Shown: one piece after another, positions 22,176 through 32,219 of the stretch
Numbering within the stretch: position 1 is the stretch's first letter
How the letters are laid out: every line of letters starts with the position of its first letter
DNA from: Platynereis dumerilii
Lineage: Eukaryota; Annelida; Polychaeta; Phyllodocida; Nereididae
DNA: 64,000 nucleotides
Assembly: GCA_026936325.1 (NCBI GenBank)
Contig: JAPTHN010000010.1
Location: 51,767,283-51,831,282, forward strand
Reading direction: 5' to 3'
The notes under the pieces: model-generated
Told to the model about the DNA's origin: nothing
What the model saw: the letters and a program-made list of their open reading frames with translations, nothing else
Database searches by the model: none
Made by a program: the position numbers and the translations under genes

Positions 22176-22977
22176 CATGGACTTAGTAGAAATGGACAGA
22201 ACACTCGTAACCCGAGAAGGGCAATTATCCAATATATAGAGTAATAGAATCAAAGGATATCAATGGAAAACGATTGAAAATCCTTAATTACCCTGTATAC
22301 CTTTGATGTACAATGTGTGTAGTGATTAGGACGTCCAAATCAAAATATGACTTCAAAATATTTTTGGAATTTTTTTATTTTTTATTGTTGCATTGATTGA
22401 CACTTTTACTCCAAACTGCTCATATTGTTATTGGATAAAGGATATTTTATTTGGAATAGAATGAGATGCATTTCACTTTTGTGAGGCTCTTGGTTGACAA
22501 TTTATTAGCAATTTTCTTTCAATATATAATCCATTGTAGAGCAAAACCCGTTTATTTCCGTTCAATGAAACTATAACCATCTCAAAGATCTGAATCTTCT
22601 CTTTTCGATGGTATGCAGCTTATTAGCGGCCGTGGGCGGCCAGTCAAGATATTTGCATTTTAAGATATGTAACTTTTGGTCTCAAATTCGCAATAAACAA
22701 TAGCTATCCGATCATTTCACTTTTGTGGCCCTACTATAGAAACTTACCAATTTAATAGTTAGTGTTCCTGATATCAATATCAGTATAAACATGCTTTATT
22801 TCATTCATAATTTTAGTATTTTGGAAAAATTCCTCATTTGGCTGTTCTTTTAGGGTAATTAAGCAGTGAAAGTTCAATGGAAATTGTGTGATATTGCGGG
22901 GTAATAAAGGTACCAGAGCTGCACACATTGTACCTTTGAAGTACCAATGTGTTCTGTCCATTTCTACTAAGTCCATG
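22176..22977. mobile_element. 802-bp TIR element with 7-bp target duplication
   Basis: Ends form an inverted pair of about 30 bp: CATGGACTTAGTAGAAATGG continuing ACAGAACAC. CATGGAC occurs on both flanks (22,169-22,175 and 22,978-22,984). Sister modules at 42,189, 44,995 and 50,056 read GGGTACATGGACTATTACG uninterrupted. There is no frame inside. Because the TIR itself starts CATGGAC, the duplication length could be ambiguous. Superfamily not assigned. Confidence 0.85.
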
Positions 22978-23308
22978 CATGGACTATTACGAATCAATCA
23001 TAGGTGATGAGCACCCGAGTCTCAATACTACTGGGTCTTTGTGTAGAGGATATATACATTAAATATGCTTCCCTGCGCAAAGATGTTACAAAATCAGTTT
23101 TTTACTAACAGCGGAAAGAAAAATGTCATAATTTATGTGTTCATCCAGAAGGATGCATCACAAGTGGCAATGTACAAAGTAGGCTTCATGGCCAGAAAAC
23201 TAACCAACAAAACTCTGCTCCAGAAGAAAGAAGTTTTGAAAGGTCGTGATGAATACGTGAGTACAACTGAAAAGCTAGGGCAGTTAGTGATTCAGCAATT
23301 GCTCAAGC

Positions 23309-24011
23309 GATTGCGGTTGAAGTTTCGTAGGTCTTTGGTAGCAGCAATAAAAAGAAATCAGAATCATCATAAGAATTAATTGTGGTCGGTCCAGACCCGT
23401 TTAATTACGATGTTTCTGCACTAATTACCTGGCATCATTGCACGTTTGTCAATACGCACAGAAAAGATATATATAAAAAAAAATAAAAAAAATTTTTTGA
23501 TAGTTCCCATTTGAAATTTTCGTTTATCCAGCAGTTAAATGTTACGAGCATTGGCTAAATGGCTGCGGTCGGTCCAGACCCTCCAAATATTAAGCTAATG
23601 GCCGGGGCAAAAACTGTTGATGTTTTCGATTGAGCGCTAATCGTCATTGAGTGAACAAACATTCATTTCATTTATTTATTTATTTATTTATTTTTGGTAG
23701 TTTTTATTCATGCATTTATTTATCTATGCATGTATGCATTTAATCGTATTCTCGTGCGACTTGCCAGGAATAGGGTTAATGTTAAAGTAAATAATGAAAA
23801 AGATGAAATATATATGTAATTTATGAAACTTTGTATGTTACTGAGTCACCAACTGTTGTTACGCACAGATCAAGCCTAAATAATAATGCACTGCACCCTA
23901 TCTTCAGTCAGTTCGACGCATGCAAGCAGCCAGAAGTAGCTTCAAGAGAGGTCACAACCAATTCGGTTAGACCTGAAACATCTACAAATCTACAAATCTA
24001 CAAATCTACAG
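23309..24011 (+). repeat. ~703-bp insertion in M3, shared with M5
   Basis: Other modules read CTCAAGCATTATCATGGAAG, but here about 703 bases separate CTCAAGC from ATCATGGAAG. It contains GGTCGGTCCAGACCC twice (about 23,383 and 23,576), an A-rich tract, a TTTA microsatellite and four near-repeats of TCTACAAA at the right end. No TIR or frame was identified. M5 carries the same insertion. Confidence 0.7.
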
Positions 24012-25204
24012 ATATCATGGAAGCAATGGATCAAAGTAAGACAAACTTGGCCCACCTCAGACGTTAGGTTTTCCCAAAGGATTGTAACAATACTAAAACT
24101 GCACATTGTTGGGGGTGAAGTTTTTTTTAATGGATTTCCTGCAACCAGGGACAGAGGTAGTCGGGGCCACTTGCATTGATTGAACTCGATCACCCCAGAA
24201 AACAGTGTCACTGGAATAACTACAATGTAGCTGAAAATTCTGTCGATGCTATGTTGCGTCGCATGGTTAAAAACGTTTATGTACCAAATATAAAGCATCT
24301 ACATTTAGTTGCAATTGAGTAATTAACAAATTACCAACAATAAGTCGTGAAATTCCTCAGAATCTGACGCCACATTTGCGTCAATTTATTTGAGCATTTT
24401 GTGACGTCATTGCTACAATCGTATGACGTCATAATCACATTCCTGAGCAGAGAAATGGACATGGGCGTAATGACGGCGTTTTGATAACAAAATATCTTTC
24501 AAGACTGATTCTAGGAGCAGTGAGGAGTTGAGGCAGGACACAAGAATTTATTTATGAAGTTGACCCATTACTTTGAAGGCTTGTGAAGTTAGGTTGCCAG
24601 ATCTTTTATCATTATGCAGGAATTAACAGATCGAGTTCACAAGGGGGAAGTGTCTCTGACCCAGAACTGCAGTCCCCTGCATTTCTAGGATCAGAAGCAG
24701 AGCTCAGACTAGGACAGAGGCAGGTGTTGGATGCCACCAGATGAAATTTTAGATATATTTACATTCTAGTTATATCAACATGAAGTCACGTTTTGTTGAG
24801 GGCTATGCATTCTGCGATGCGATAACCCTATAGACCCCCATAAGCAATTTTCTGGATCCTGCCTTAAAAGGCCTCATAATTCAAACTTGACTCTCAATGG
24901 CCGACTATGCATCTGAACAGATATCTCACAAAATCAGAAGCTAACACCCACAATCTGCATCCAGCTTGACAAGTGTGGGCATGAAAATAAATGGCCAGAC
25001 ACATGAAGATATTGATCAGAAATCTTCACAAATATCCATTCAACTGAAGAAAAAAGATACCGAGACACCTGAATTGCTCACCTGAATAAGTGATAACATA
25101 ATGGTCATGGTTGTCAATCTGAAACTTGTTGCAAAATTTTACCGTTTGTCTATGACATTAAAAACTGGCCCAGTCCACACCTACGGGGAATTCATAATTA
25201 CAGC

Positions 25205-26008
25205 TTTCCTCGTGTTTACAATCATGTCAGATGCAGAGTGGCATCCAACACTTGGGGAGTCATCACTTGAACTGTTTCACCTTGAAGACTTGGGCAGACA
25301 GAGAGTGCCAAATGGCCAACCACTGCTTTTACCACCAAGGATCAGGCCAATCATGTCATGTCAGATGCAGAGTGGCATCCAACACCTGGGGAGTCATCAC
25401 TTGAACTGTTTCACCTTGAAGACTTGGGCAGACAGAGAGTGCCAAATGGCCAGCCACTGCTTTTACCACCAAGGATCAGGCCAATCATGTCATGTCAGAT
25501 GAAGAGTGACATCCAACACCTGGGGAGTCATCACTTGAACTGCTTCACCTTGAAGACTTGGGCAGACAGAGAGTGCCAAATGGCCAGCCACTGCTTTTAC
25601 CACCAAGGATCAGGCCAATCATGTCATGTCAGATGAAGAGTGACATCCAACACCTGGGGAGTCATCACTTGAACTGCTTCACCTTGAAGACTTGGGCAGA
25701 CAGAGAGTGCCAAATGGCCAGCCACTGCTTTTACCACCAAGGATCAGGCCAATCATGTCATGTCAGATGAAGAGTGACATCCAACACCTGGGGAGTCATC
25801 ACTTGAACTGCTTCACCTTGAAGACTTGGGCAGACAGAGAGTGCCAAATGGCCAGCCACTGCTTTTACCACCAAGGATCAGGCCAATCATGTCATGTCAG
25901 ATGAAGAGTGACATCCAACACCTGGGGAGTCATCACTTGAACTGCTTCACCTTGAAGACTTGGGCAGACAGAGAGTGCCAAATGGCCAGCCACTGCTTTT
26001 ATCACCAA
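25205..26008 (+). repeat. 134-bp minisatellite, M3 array (6 units)
   Basis: Six units at exact 134-bp spacing. The last four are virtually identical and share AAGAGTGACATCC instead of CAGAGTGGCATCC. Because 134 is not a multiple of three, each unit shifts frame and yields a ladder of overlapping frames that are not genes. Confidence 0.95.
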
Positions 26009-26195
26009 ATTCAGAAGGTGAAAAATCAGTCATTGGAGATCAGCACCCGGATCTCAATACTACTGGGTCTTTGTGTAAAGGACATTTAAATTAAATATGT
26101 ATCCCTGCACAAAGATGTCACTAAAACAAAAGTTTTTTACGAACTGTGGAAAGAAATCTGTCATACATGTATGTGTCCATCTCGAAGGATGCAAC

Positions 26196-26199
26196 ACAT
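26196..26199. repeat. target-site duplication ACAT, left copy
   Basis: ACAT precedes the 5' LTR and recurs at 35,346-35,349 after the 3' LTR. Undisturbed modules read ATGCATCACATGTGGCG at this place. Confidence 0.9.
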
Positions 26200-26775
26200 T
26201 GTAGAGAACAGGGGTCAATTTATGTATGTTTATATGTCCAGCATTTTTATATAATTGTATTTATGAAATAGTATCTTACCTGCATTTCACATGAACACTA
26301 CATGGAGCATCCCTCTAATGAAATGCCCATAGCATTACAAGAAGAGGATGACATGGCAGATGGGCAAGCTGCTGCTAAGCAGCATCATAATTAAGCTGAG
26401 CTTCAAGGACTGTTCAAGGATAAGCCAGCTGTTCAAGGACTGATCAGAAAGCCCCACAGCTGCCCATGGGATATTGTATATTAAATTGTGTATTGTCATT
26501 ATTATGTGAATGCTGTAATTGTATGCTTGTTGAAGATTGATGTGCTGGCAGATGCAGCCAGCTGTTGAGTTTGTCTGGCCTATAAAAGGCAAACCTTGAT
26601 CTCAATAAAGCAGTTAATATCTGGGACTGAAGTAAAGAGCAACTTTACTCTCTGTTGTCATTTCATATCCAGTTCTAGTATTTGCTTAGTTAAGCCATAG
26701 GTACAGAGTATCCATCTTCCGGCATGCACATTCAGGATTGACCTTAGCCGGATTGATGGGCCTATGGACTTTTCA
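26200..26775 (+). repeat. 5' LTR
   Basis: TGTAGAGAACAGGGG to GACTTTTCA. It contains a TATA-like box TATAAAAGG at 26,581 and a poly(A) signal AATAAA at 26,604-26,609, which sets U3 to roughly 26,200-26,610. Short internal repeats TTCAAGGACTG/TTCAAGGATAAG lie in U3. Confidence 0.95.
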
Positions 26776-26776
26776 A

Positions 26777-26794
26777 TGGTGACCCTAAGTGAGA
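26777..26794 (+). other. primer-binding site
   Basis: TGGTGACCCTAAGTGAGA starts two bases after the LTR. TGG plus GTGACCC-type cores pair with the CCA end of a tRNA. The first nine bases resemble tRNA-Trp sites used by some retroelements, but the host tRNA set is needed to name the primer. Confidence 0.7.
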
Positions 26795-26931
26795 TTGACT
26801 TTCAATCAGAATGATTCAGTCAATCAGAATGAACATTCAACTATAATGCAATAAGGACCAGTGGAACAGGAGACAGTCAAGCCAGCACATTTTTCACACT
26901 ACATCACTTCATCTCTCACAAGGCAAGCATC

Positions 26932-28065
26932 ATGACAGACAACAACGGACTAGGACTAGGAGGACAAGGACAGCAGCCACCAGTAGGAGGTAATCCAGGC
27001 GCTGTTCAGGATCCTGCTGCGGGAGCAGCCCTCCTCGTCCAGGACTTCCAGTCGTACATGGCTCAAGAAAAGACACTCAGAGATGAAGCTGCAGCAGAAG
27101 GAAGGCGCCAGCGATCCGACGCAGAGGCTCGACGCAAGGCAGAAGACCAAGTGAAAAGAGTACCGCAGTGCGATGGAGCAACTCCAACTTCGGTTAGGGA
27201 ATGGCTCAGAAATGTGGCTTTGACTGTGCACTATTCCGACCACACGGTCTACATTGCGGCACAAACAGCAACGGCAGGGCTAAGGAGAGAGTTGGAACAC
27301 TTCCTCAACTCACAGCCAAACAGGGAAGCAGTTACATGGGCCCAGCTGAAGGAACACCTACAGAAGGCCTTCTTATCACCACATGAGGATGATCGTCTCA
27401 GACACGAGGTGGAGAAGACCAAGCAGGGCGCCTACGAGACATCAGCCGCCTATGGTCGTCGCTTTAGAGAAGCCGCCGACCTTGCTTTCCCAGAACCAGC
27501 AGGAGGAGCTGACAGAAACGAGGATCAAACGAGGCACCTCCTCAAATGGTACATGCGAGGGCTCAGAGATCGTCACATGGTTGAACGTCTCGTGCGTGAA
27601 GGACGACCCACGACATACACGCAGGCCATGACCCTCACCCTGGAATATGAGGCAGATGATTATAGGCTGCAATTGGCCTTGGATGGTGACGTCACGGAGC
27701 ATCTTGACAGGCAGGAGGAACCGATGGAGATTGGGGCCTACGCCAGGGCATCCACACCACGTAAAACCGCGGCAACTCCTCTTCCCCAGGACACCATCTG
27801 CAAGGACATGGCTGAGATGAAACGACAAGTCTCGGGCCTTGCCACGCAGTTCACCCAGCTAATGGCCACCTTCAAAGGCACTAACAACACGACTGCCAAG
27901 GCCAGCCCTGACCGTCACAGAGACGACACATACTCCTTCACAGGACAAGGACGCCCAATCTGCAATTACTGTCAAAAGGAAGGCCACATTGCCAGGGAAT
28001 GCAGAAAGAGGAAGCGAGAACGTCGACGAGGGGCTCCCGATTCCGACTCGGCTTCGGGAAACTAA
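26932..28065 (+). CDS. gag: Gag-like protein of the LTR element
   Basis: A 377-residue frame opening 156 bases after the PBS. The N-terminus is Gly/Gln-rich, followed by a charged Glu/Arg segment (about residues 48-75) and a helical region of the retrotransposon Gag capsid type. Near the C-terminus is one CCHC zinc knuckle, CNYCQKEGHIAREC (about 344-357), then a basic stretch RKRKRERRR. The knuckle and basic tail are what Metaviridae Gag proteins use to bind their RNA. Pol starts in a different frame overlapping the 3' end, consistent with the frameshift expression known for this family. The frame is uninterrupted. Confidence 0.92.
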   Translation: MTDNNGLGLGGQGQQPPVGGNPGAVQDPAAGAALLVQDFQSYMAQEKTLRDEAAAEGRRQRSDAEARRKAEDQVKRVPQCDGATPTSVREWLRNVALTVHYSDHTVYIAAQTATAGLRRELEHFLNSQPNREAVTWAQLKEHLQKAFLSPHEDDRLRHEVEKTKQGAYETSAAYGRRFREAADLAFPEPAGGADRNEDQTRHLLKWYMRGLRDRHMVERLVREGRPTTYTQAMTLTLEYEADDYRLQLALDGDVTEHLDRQEEPMEIGAYARASTPRKTAATPLPQDTICKDMAEMKRQVSGLATQFTQLMATFKGTNNTTAKASPDRHRDDTYSFTGQGRPICNYCQKEGHIARECRKRKRERRRGAPDSDSASGN

Positions 28066-31000
28066 AAAGCGCCGCAGCAGGAGAGTGCGTGTATGTGGAA
28101 CTACAACTATATGGTCGTACCACGCACGCACTCATCGATTCCGGCGCATCACGCTCGGTGCTGCGGCGCACGGAATACTTGTCCTTAAAGGAAAGGGCAC
28201 ACGACATGCCACCTCTTCGTAGCTCGGTACAACTCTGTGGTGTCACTGGACACGACATCACAGTCCTGGGCTCTACCACGCTACAAGAGGACCGCCTTGG
28301 CTCCATCCCAGTCATCATTGTGGACCAGATTGCACATCCGATGATATTAGGAAGAGACATTTTAGCAAAGGATGGAGCTATCATAGACTACGCGGCAGGC
28401 ACGCTCGCATGGCGTGACTGCACCCTGCCACTACTACCAGCTGCAGGATGGGAGGATCTGGCTTCCCTGGGCGAGCGTCCTCCCGTCATGCATAGCCCGG
28501 CGATACAAGCATGTGTGAGGGCACATGCTGACATCTTCGCCGCAAAAGGAGAAGCCCTTGGATGCCATCCTGACATTCAAGTCAGCATAGAAACGGAAGG
28601 GCCTCCCATCAAGAGAAGACCCTACCGGCTACCACTGGCAAGGAGGAAAGCACTCGATGACAAACTCGATGATCTCTTGGCACAGGGTGTCATTGTGCCC
28701 TCGGCATCCCCGTGGGCGTCCCCCGTCGTCCTCGTCGACAAGCCAAATTCTGACGAAGGACCCAGATTTTGCATTGACTTCACGGCTCTCAACAAAGTCA
28801 CGAGAAAGGACGCCTACCCCATTCCCCTTATCAGGGACATTTTTGACCAGCTCCATGGAGCTACGATCTTCTCAACAATTGACCTCAAATCGGGCTTCCA
28901 CCAGATACCGCTGCACCCAGATAGCCAAGACAAAACGGCATTTATATGCCATCGAGGACTATTCAACTGGAAGCGCATGCCCATGGGCCTATGCAACTCA
29001 TCGCAACTCTTTCAAAGGGCAATGGAAGTGGTCCTCAAGGGCCTCTTGGGTACGACAGCTCTCCTGTACATTGACGACGTGGTGATTTTCAGCAAAACGG
29101 AAGAGGAACACGTACAACATCTACAGGAGGTCTTCCAGAGATTGCGACGATACAATTTGAAACTGAATCCCACGAAGTGTGTCTTCGGCCTGCAACAAGT
29201 CAAATTATTGGGATACATGGTCAGCGCCGATGGCCTACGAGCTGACCCAGACAAAGTCGCTGCCATTGTACGCATGGAAGCACCTAAGGACGTACCGGAA
29301 GTGAGGTCCTTCCTGGGAATGGCTAACTATTATAGGTCCTGCATCCCCCAATTCGCTAGGATAGCTGAGCCGCTCGTAGCCATGACCCGCAAGTACGCCA
29401 AGTTCACCTGGTCTCTGCAGCACCAGCAAGCCTTCGATACCTTGAAGCAGGCCCTCGCCAGTGACAACGTCATGGCCCACCCGAGGACAGACCAGCCCTT
29501 TCTCCTCTACACCGACGCATGCGCGTACGCCCTGGGGGCCATACTTTGCCAGGTCGACGACAGAGGAGTCGAGCGTCCCATAGTCTATCTATCGAAGCAG
29601 CTGAACGAAACACAGCGGAAGTGGGCTACGATTGAACGTGAAGCATTTGCAGTCGTATACGCCCTCACCCAATTACGCCCGTACCTCTGGGCTTCCGACT
29701 TCCGGTGCTTCGTCGATCATAAGCCGCTCACGTCATTATTCACGAAGGACATGAATAACACCAAAATTCAACGCTGGGCGGTCCTCCTCGCTGAATACAA
29801 TTGTAAGGTGGAATACCACAAGGGCAAATTAAACGTACGAGCGGACATGCTATCGAGGATCAGGCAGAAACCACTTCCAAAGGCCAACAAGACAACACAG
29901 GACGACGACTGGACGGAGCCCATATGCACCTTCGATACCGAAGACTGGTATCTCGAGGACAAGCTACCACAACTCCCACCAGACGAAACCCATGCAGCGA
30001 GACATGGCCTCGACCTCCACGCCATAGCCGCGGAACAACGCACCATGCCAGAGTGGCCCGAGGACGGGGAGCAACAGGATGAGTACATAGTCATCAGGGG
30101 CCTACTGTACACGACCAATCGTCCACACCGCTATGCAGGAGATCACCCAAGGCTCTGGCTCCCACCCTCCCACAGAAAGAACATACTGAAGCAGGCCCAT
30201 CAAGAAACTGGGCACATGGCAGCCCTCAAGACACTCAGAAAGATACAAGAAGTCTTCGCCTGGCGAGGCATCTTCCAGGATGTCAAGAGGTATGTCACAA
30301 AGTGCCCAACATGTATCCTGCACTCCAGACACACACCAAAGGCGCCTATGGGCTGGATGCCCTTGCCCACCTCGCCCATACAATTCGTGGCTGCAGACCT
30401 GATAGGCCCTTTGGTCAAGTCGCCACAAGGCAATCAGTACATATTAACAATGATATGCCACTGTACAGGCTGGGCAGAAGCATACCCCATACCGAACAAG
30501 ACCAGCAAGGACGTCTGGACCAAATTAACGCAAGAGTTCTTCCCCAGGCATGGCTATCCACAAGTACTATTAAATGACCTCGGCCAGGAATTCGGAGCTA
30601 ATGCCCTACGACAGTACCTCCAGGACCTTGGCATTGAGCAGCGCAGGACAACAAGCTACAATCCACAAGCTAATGGCAAAGTGGAGCGGCTCAATGGAAC
30701 GCTCAAATCCATACTCACCAAGGCCATCAACAACATGAGGAATGACTGGCAAGACAAATTGGGAATGGCCCTTACAGCATATAACAATGCAGTAAGCACT
30801 ACCACGGGACACACGCCCTTTTTCCTCCTCTATGGAAGACGAGCACGGCTACCCATCTCCCGCCTGCTGAGACCAACACATCTCCTCGATCCACGCCTAC
30901 AGGACATAGCAGACGTCCTCACAGAAGCCACACAGGCAACAGCAGAATCCAGAAGGCACAATAGAGACAGATTACAACGACAGGCCAACACAGGCACATT

Positions 31001-32219
31001 CAACACAGGCGACACTGTGGTCATCAAGGTCAACGAACCGCTCAGTATGGCCTCGAAGTGGGACCCACATTGGACCATTACCAAATGCAGGGACAAGGTA
31101 GTCTGGCTCCGACATCAGCAAACGGGCACAACCAAAGTCCTCAATGTCAACAAGATTAGACTAGTAGATCCTAACATCATATGGGACGAAGTGAATCCAC
31201 GACCTAAGAGGAACTCCAGGAAACCCACCAGGCTCACTGGCCTGTTGCAGCCCATGCAAAGAAATACGCCACTGCAGCAACGACCTACCGAAGACCAAGA
31301 TGCAAACATCGACCCCCAGGCACCCTCCACCTCCACAAATACGCCACAGCCATCCTCAGAGCAACCCCCCACTTCGAGGGAACGGAATAGCAACCCCCCC
31401 ACGTCTAATGACCCTCCCAATCCACGTCTCGCCCCACAACAGAATAGAAAACAGATGTTCACTAGCAGGCACGACCAATCTAGGCCAAACACACAGGACC
31501 CCATGCAGACCACACCTGGCCCAAGCACGTTACGCAACAACAAGCGGCCACGTCCACTGGAGGAACCACTCAGTGCAACCCACAAGCGCCAACATGTGAC
31601 ACGCAAGCCTGCTCACACACTGCGCAATCGCACTACCAGGGCAACAACGCTCATTAAGCAAGCAGGAGCCACAGCGACATCACAATCACAAGCGAGACCA
31701 CAGAGTAAACAACCAGCAGATAACGTGACTCCAATCACTCGCCCGTCATATGCACAAGTTGTGACCAGCTCACCAGCAGCGCCATCAACGCAGGCGACAC
31801 ATCAGCCCACAAGTGCCGCAGCTGACACCAAACATTACACCAGGCCTCCATCAACACAAGACGCATCAAGAAAACCGCCTCGGTACAAAGGACCAAAGCC
31901 ATATGTGACAACGGCCAGGAACACAGCTCAGTGTAGGGATACTACAACACACACCAGTCAACCCAGACAACAGGCTCCCGCGCCACAGCCGACGCCAGCA
32001 ACGAAAAGTAGTGGATCCAGACCTGCTGACATTGGACCGCGCCCAGCACAGCCAGTCAAGAGACCCACAGGCCAGACAGACTTCATACCCTCGCACAAAC
32101 GTCATAGACCATACTTGCCAAGAGGAGCCAAAAGACAGCAACACGCACCCTCCCCAGCGCTGCAAAAGAAGGCTCGGCTGGAAGCAATAGAATGCCTCCT
32201 CCACATTTTGCGCTCCTAA
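27999..32219 (+). CDS. pol: Pol polyprotein (PR-RT-RNase H-integrase)
   Basis: A 1,406-residue open frame in the -1 frame relative to gag, overlapping it by about 67 bases. In order: aspartic protease with DSGAS near residue 47; reverse transcriptase with FCIDFTALNKVT, FSTIDLKSGFHQI and YIDD near 357; RNase H with LLYTDACAYALGAILC; integrase with an HHCC zinc finger (HQETGHMAALK ... CPTC) and DDE-type blocks around AADLIGPL, LLNDLGQEF and ANGKVERLNGT. After about residue 1,070 comes an unusual ~335-residue tail rich in Pro, Thr, Gln, Arg and Ser. The first Met is only formal, since expression is probably by frameshift from gag. Minus-strand frames inside are shadows. Confidence 0.95.
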   Translation: MQKEEARTSTRGSRFRLGFGKLKSAAAGECVYVELQLYGRTTHALIDSGASRSVLRRTEYLSLKERAHDMPPLRSSVQLCGVTGHDITVLGSTTLQEDRLGSIPVIIVDQIAHPMILGRDILAKDGAIIDYAAGTLAWRDCTLPLLPAAGWEDLASLGERPPVMHSPAIQACVRAHADIFAAKGEALGCHPDIQVSIETEGPPIKRRPYRLPLARRKALDDKLDDLLAQGVIVPSASPWASPVVLVDKPNSDEGPRFCIDFTALNKVTRKDAYPIPLIRDIFDQLHGATIFSTIDLKSGFHQIPLHPDSQDKTAFICHRGLFNWKRMPMGLCNSSQLFQRAMEVVLKGLLGTTALLYIDDVVIFSKTEEEHVQHLQEVFQRLRRYNLKLNPTKCVFGLQQVKLLGYMVSADGLRADPDKVAAIVRMEAPKDVPEVRSFLGMANYYRSCIPQFARIAEPLVAMTRKYAKFTWSLQHQQAFDTLKQALASDNVMAHPRTDQPFLLYTDACAYALGAILCQVDDRGVERPIVYLSKQLNETQRKWATIEREAFAVVYALTQLRPYLWASDFRCFVDHKPLTSLFTKDMNNTKIQRWAVLLAEYNCKVEYHKGKLNVRADMLSRIRQKPLPKANKTTQDDDWTEPICTFDTEDWYLEDKLPQLPPDETHAARHGLDLHAIAAEQRTMPEWPEDGEQQDEYIVIRGLLYTTNRPHRYAGDHPRLWLPPSHRKNILKQAHQETGHMAALKTLRKIQEVFAWRGIFQDVKRYVTKCPTCILHSRHTPKAPMGWMPLPTSPIQFVAADLIGPLVKSPQGNQYILTMICHCTGWAEAYPIPNKTSKDVWTKLTQEFFPRHGYPQVLLNDLGQEFGANALRQYLQDLGIEQRRTTSYNPQANGKVERLNGTLKSILTKAINNMRNDWQDKLGMALTAYNNAVSTTTGHTPFFLLYGRRARLPISRLLRPTHLLDPRLQDIADVLTEATQATAESRRHNRDRLQRQANTGTFNTGDTVVIKVNEPLSMASKWDPHWTITKCRDKVVWLRHQQTGTTKVLNVNKIRLVDPNIIWDEVNPRPKRNSRKPTRLTGLLQPMQRNTPLQQRPTEDQDANIDPQAPSTSTNTPQPSSEQPPTSRERNSNPPTSNDPPNPRLAPQQNRKQMFTSRHDQSRPNTQDPMQTTPGPSTLRNNKRPRPLEEPLSATHKRQHVTRKPAHTLRNRTTRATTLIKQAGATATSQSQARPQSKQPADNVTPITRPSYAQVVTSSPAAPSTQATHQPTSAAADTKHYTRPPSTQDASRKPPRYKGPKPYVTTARNTAQCRDTTTHTSQPRQQAPAPQPTPATKSSGSRPADIGPRPAQPVKRPTGQTDFIPSHKRHRPYLPRGAKRQQHAPSPALQKKARLEAIECLLHILRS

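Larger units (their letters stand above)
21801..26020 (+). repeat. module M3
   Basis: B-type module. The head near 21,811 is followed by an 802-bp TIR element (22,176-22,977), the body, a ~703-bp insertion shared with M5 (23,309-24,011), more body, a six-unit minisatellite and an abrupt junction AGAAGGTGAA|AAATCAGTCATTGG into M4. There is no supported gene. Confidence 0.85.

Noticed and set aside
25205-26008. CRISPR-like regular repeats
   Set aside because: Units are contiguous 134-bp tandem copies without variable spacers, in a eukaryotic context.
26335-26592. 85-residue minus-strand frame in both LTRs (also 34,905-35,162)
   Set aside because: Its identity in both copies follows from LTR identity. 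No features support an antisense gene.
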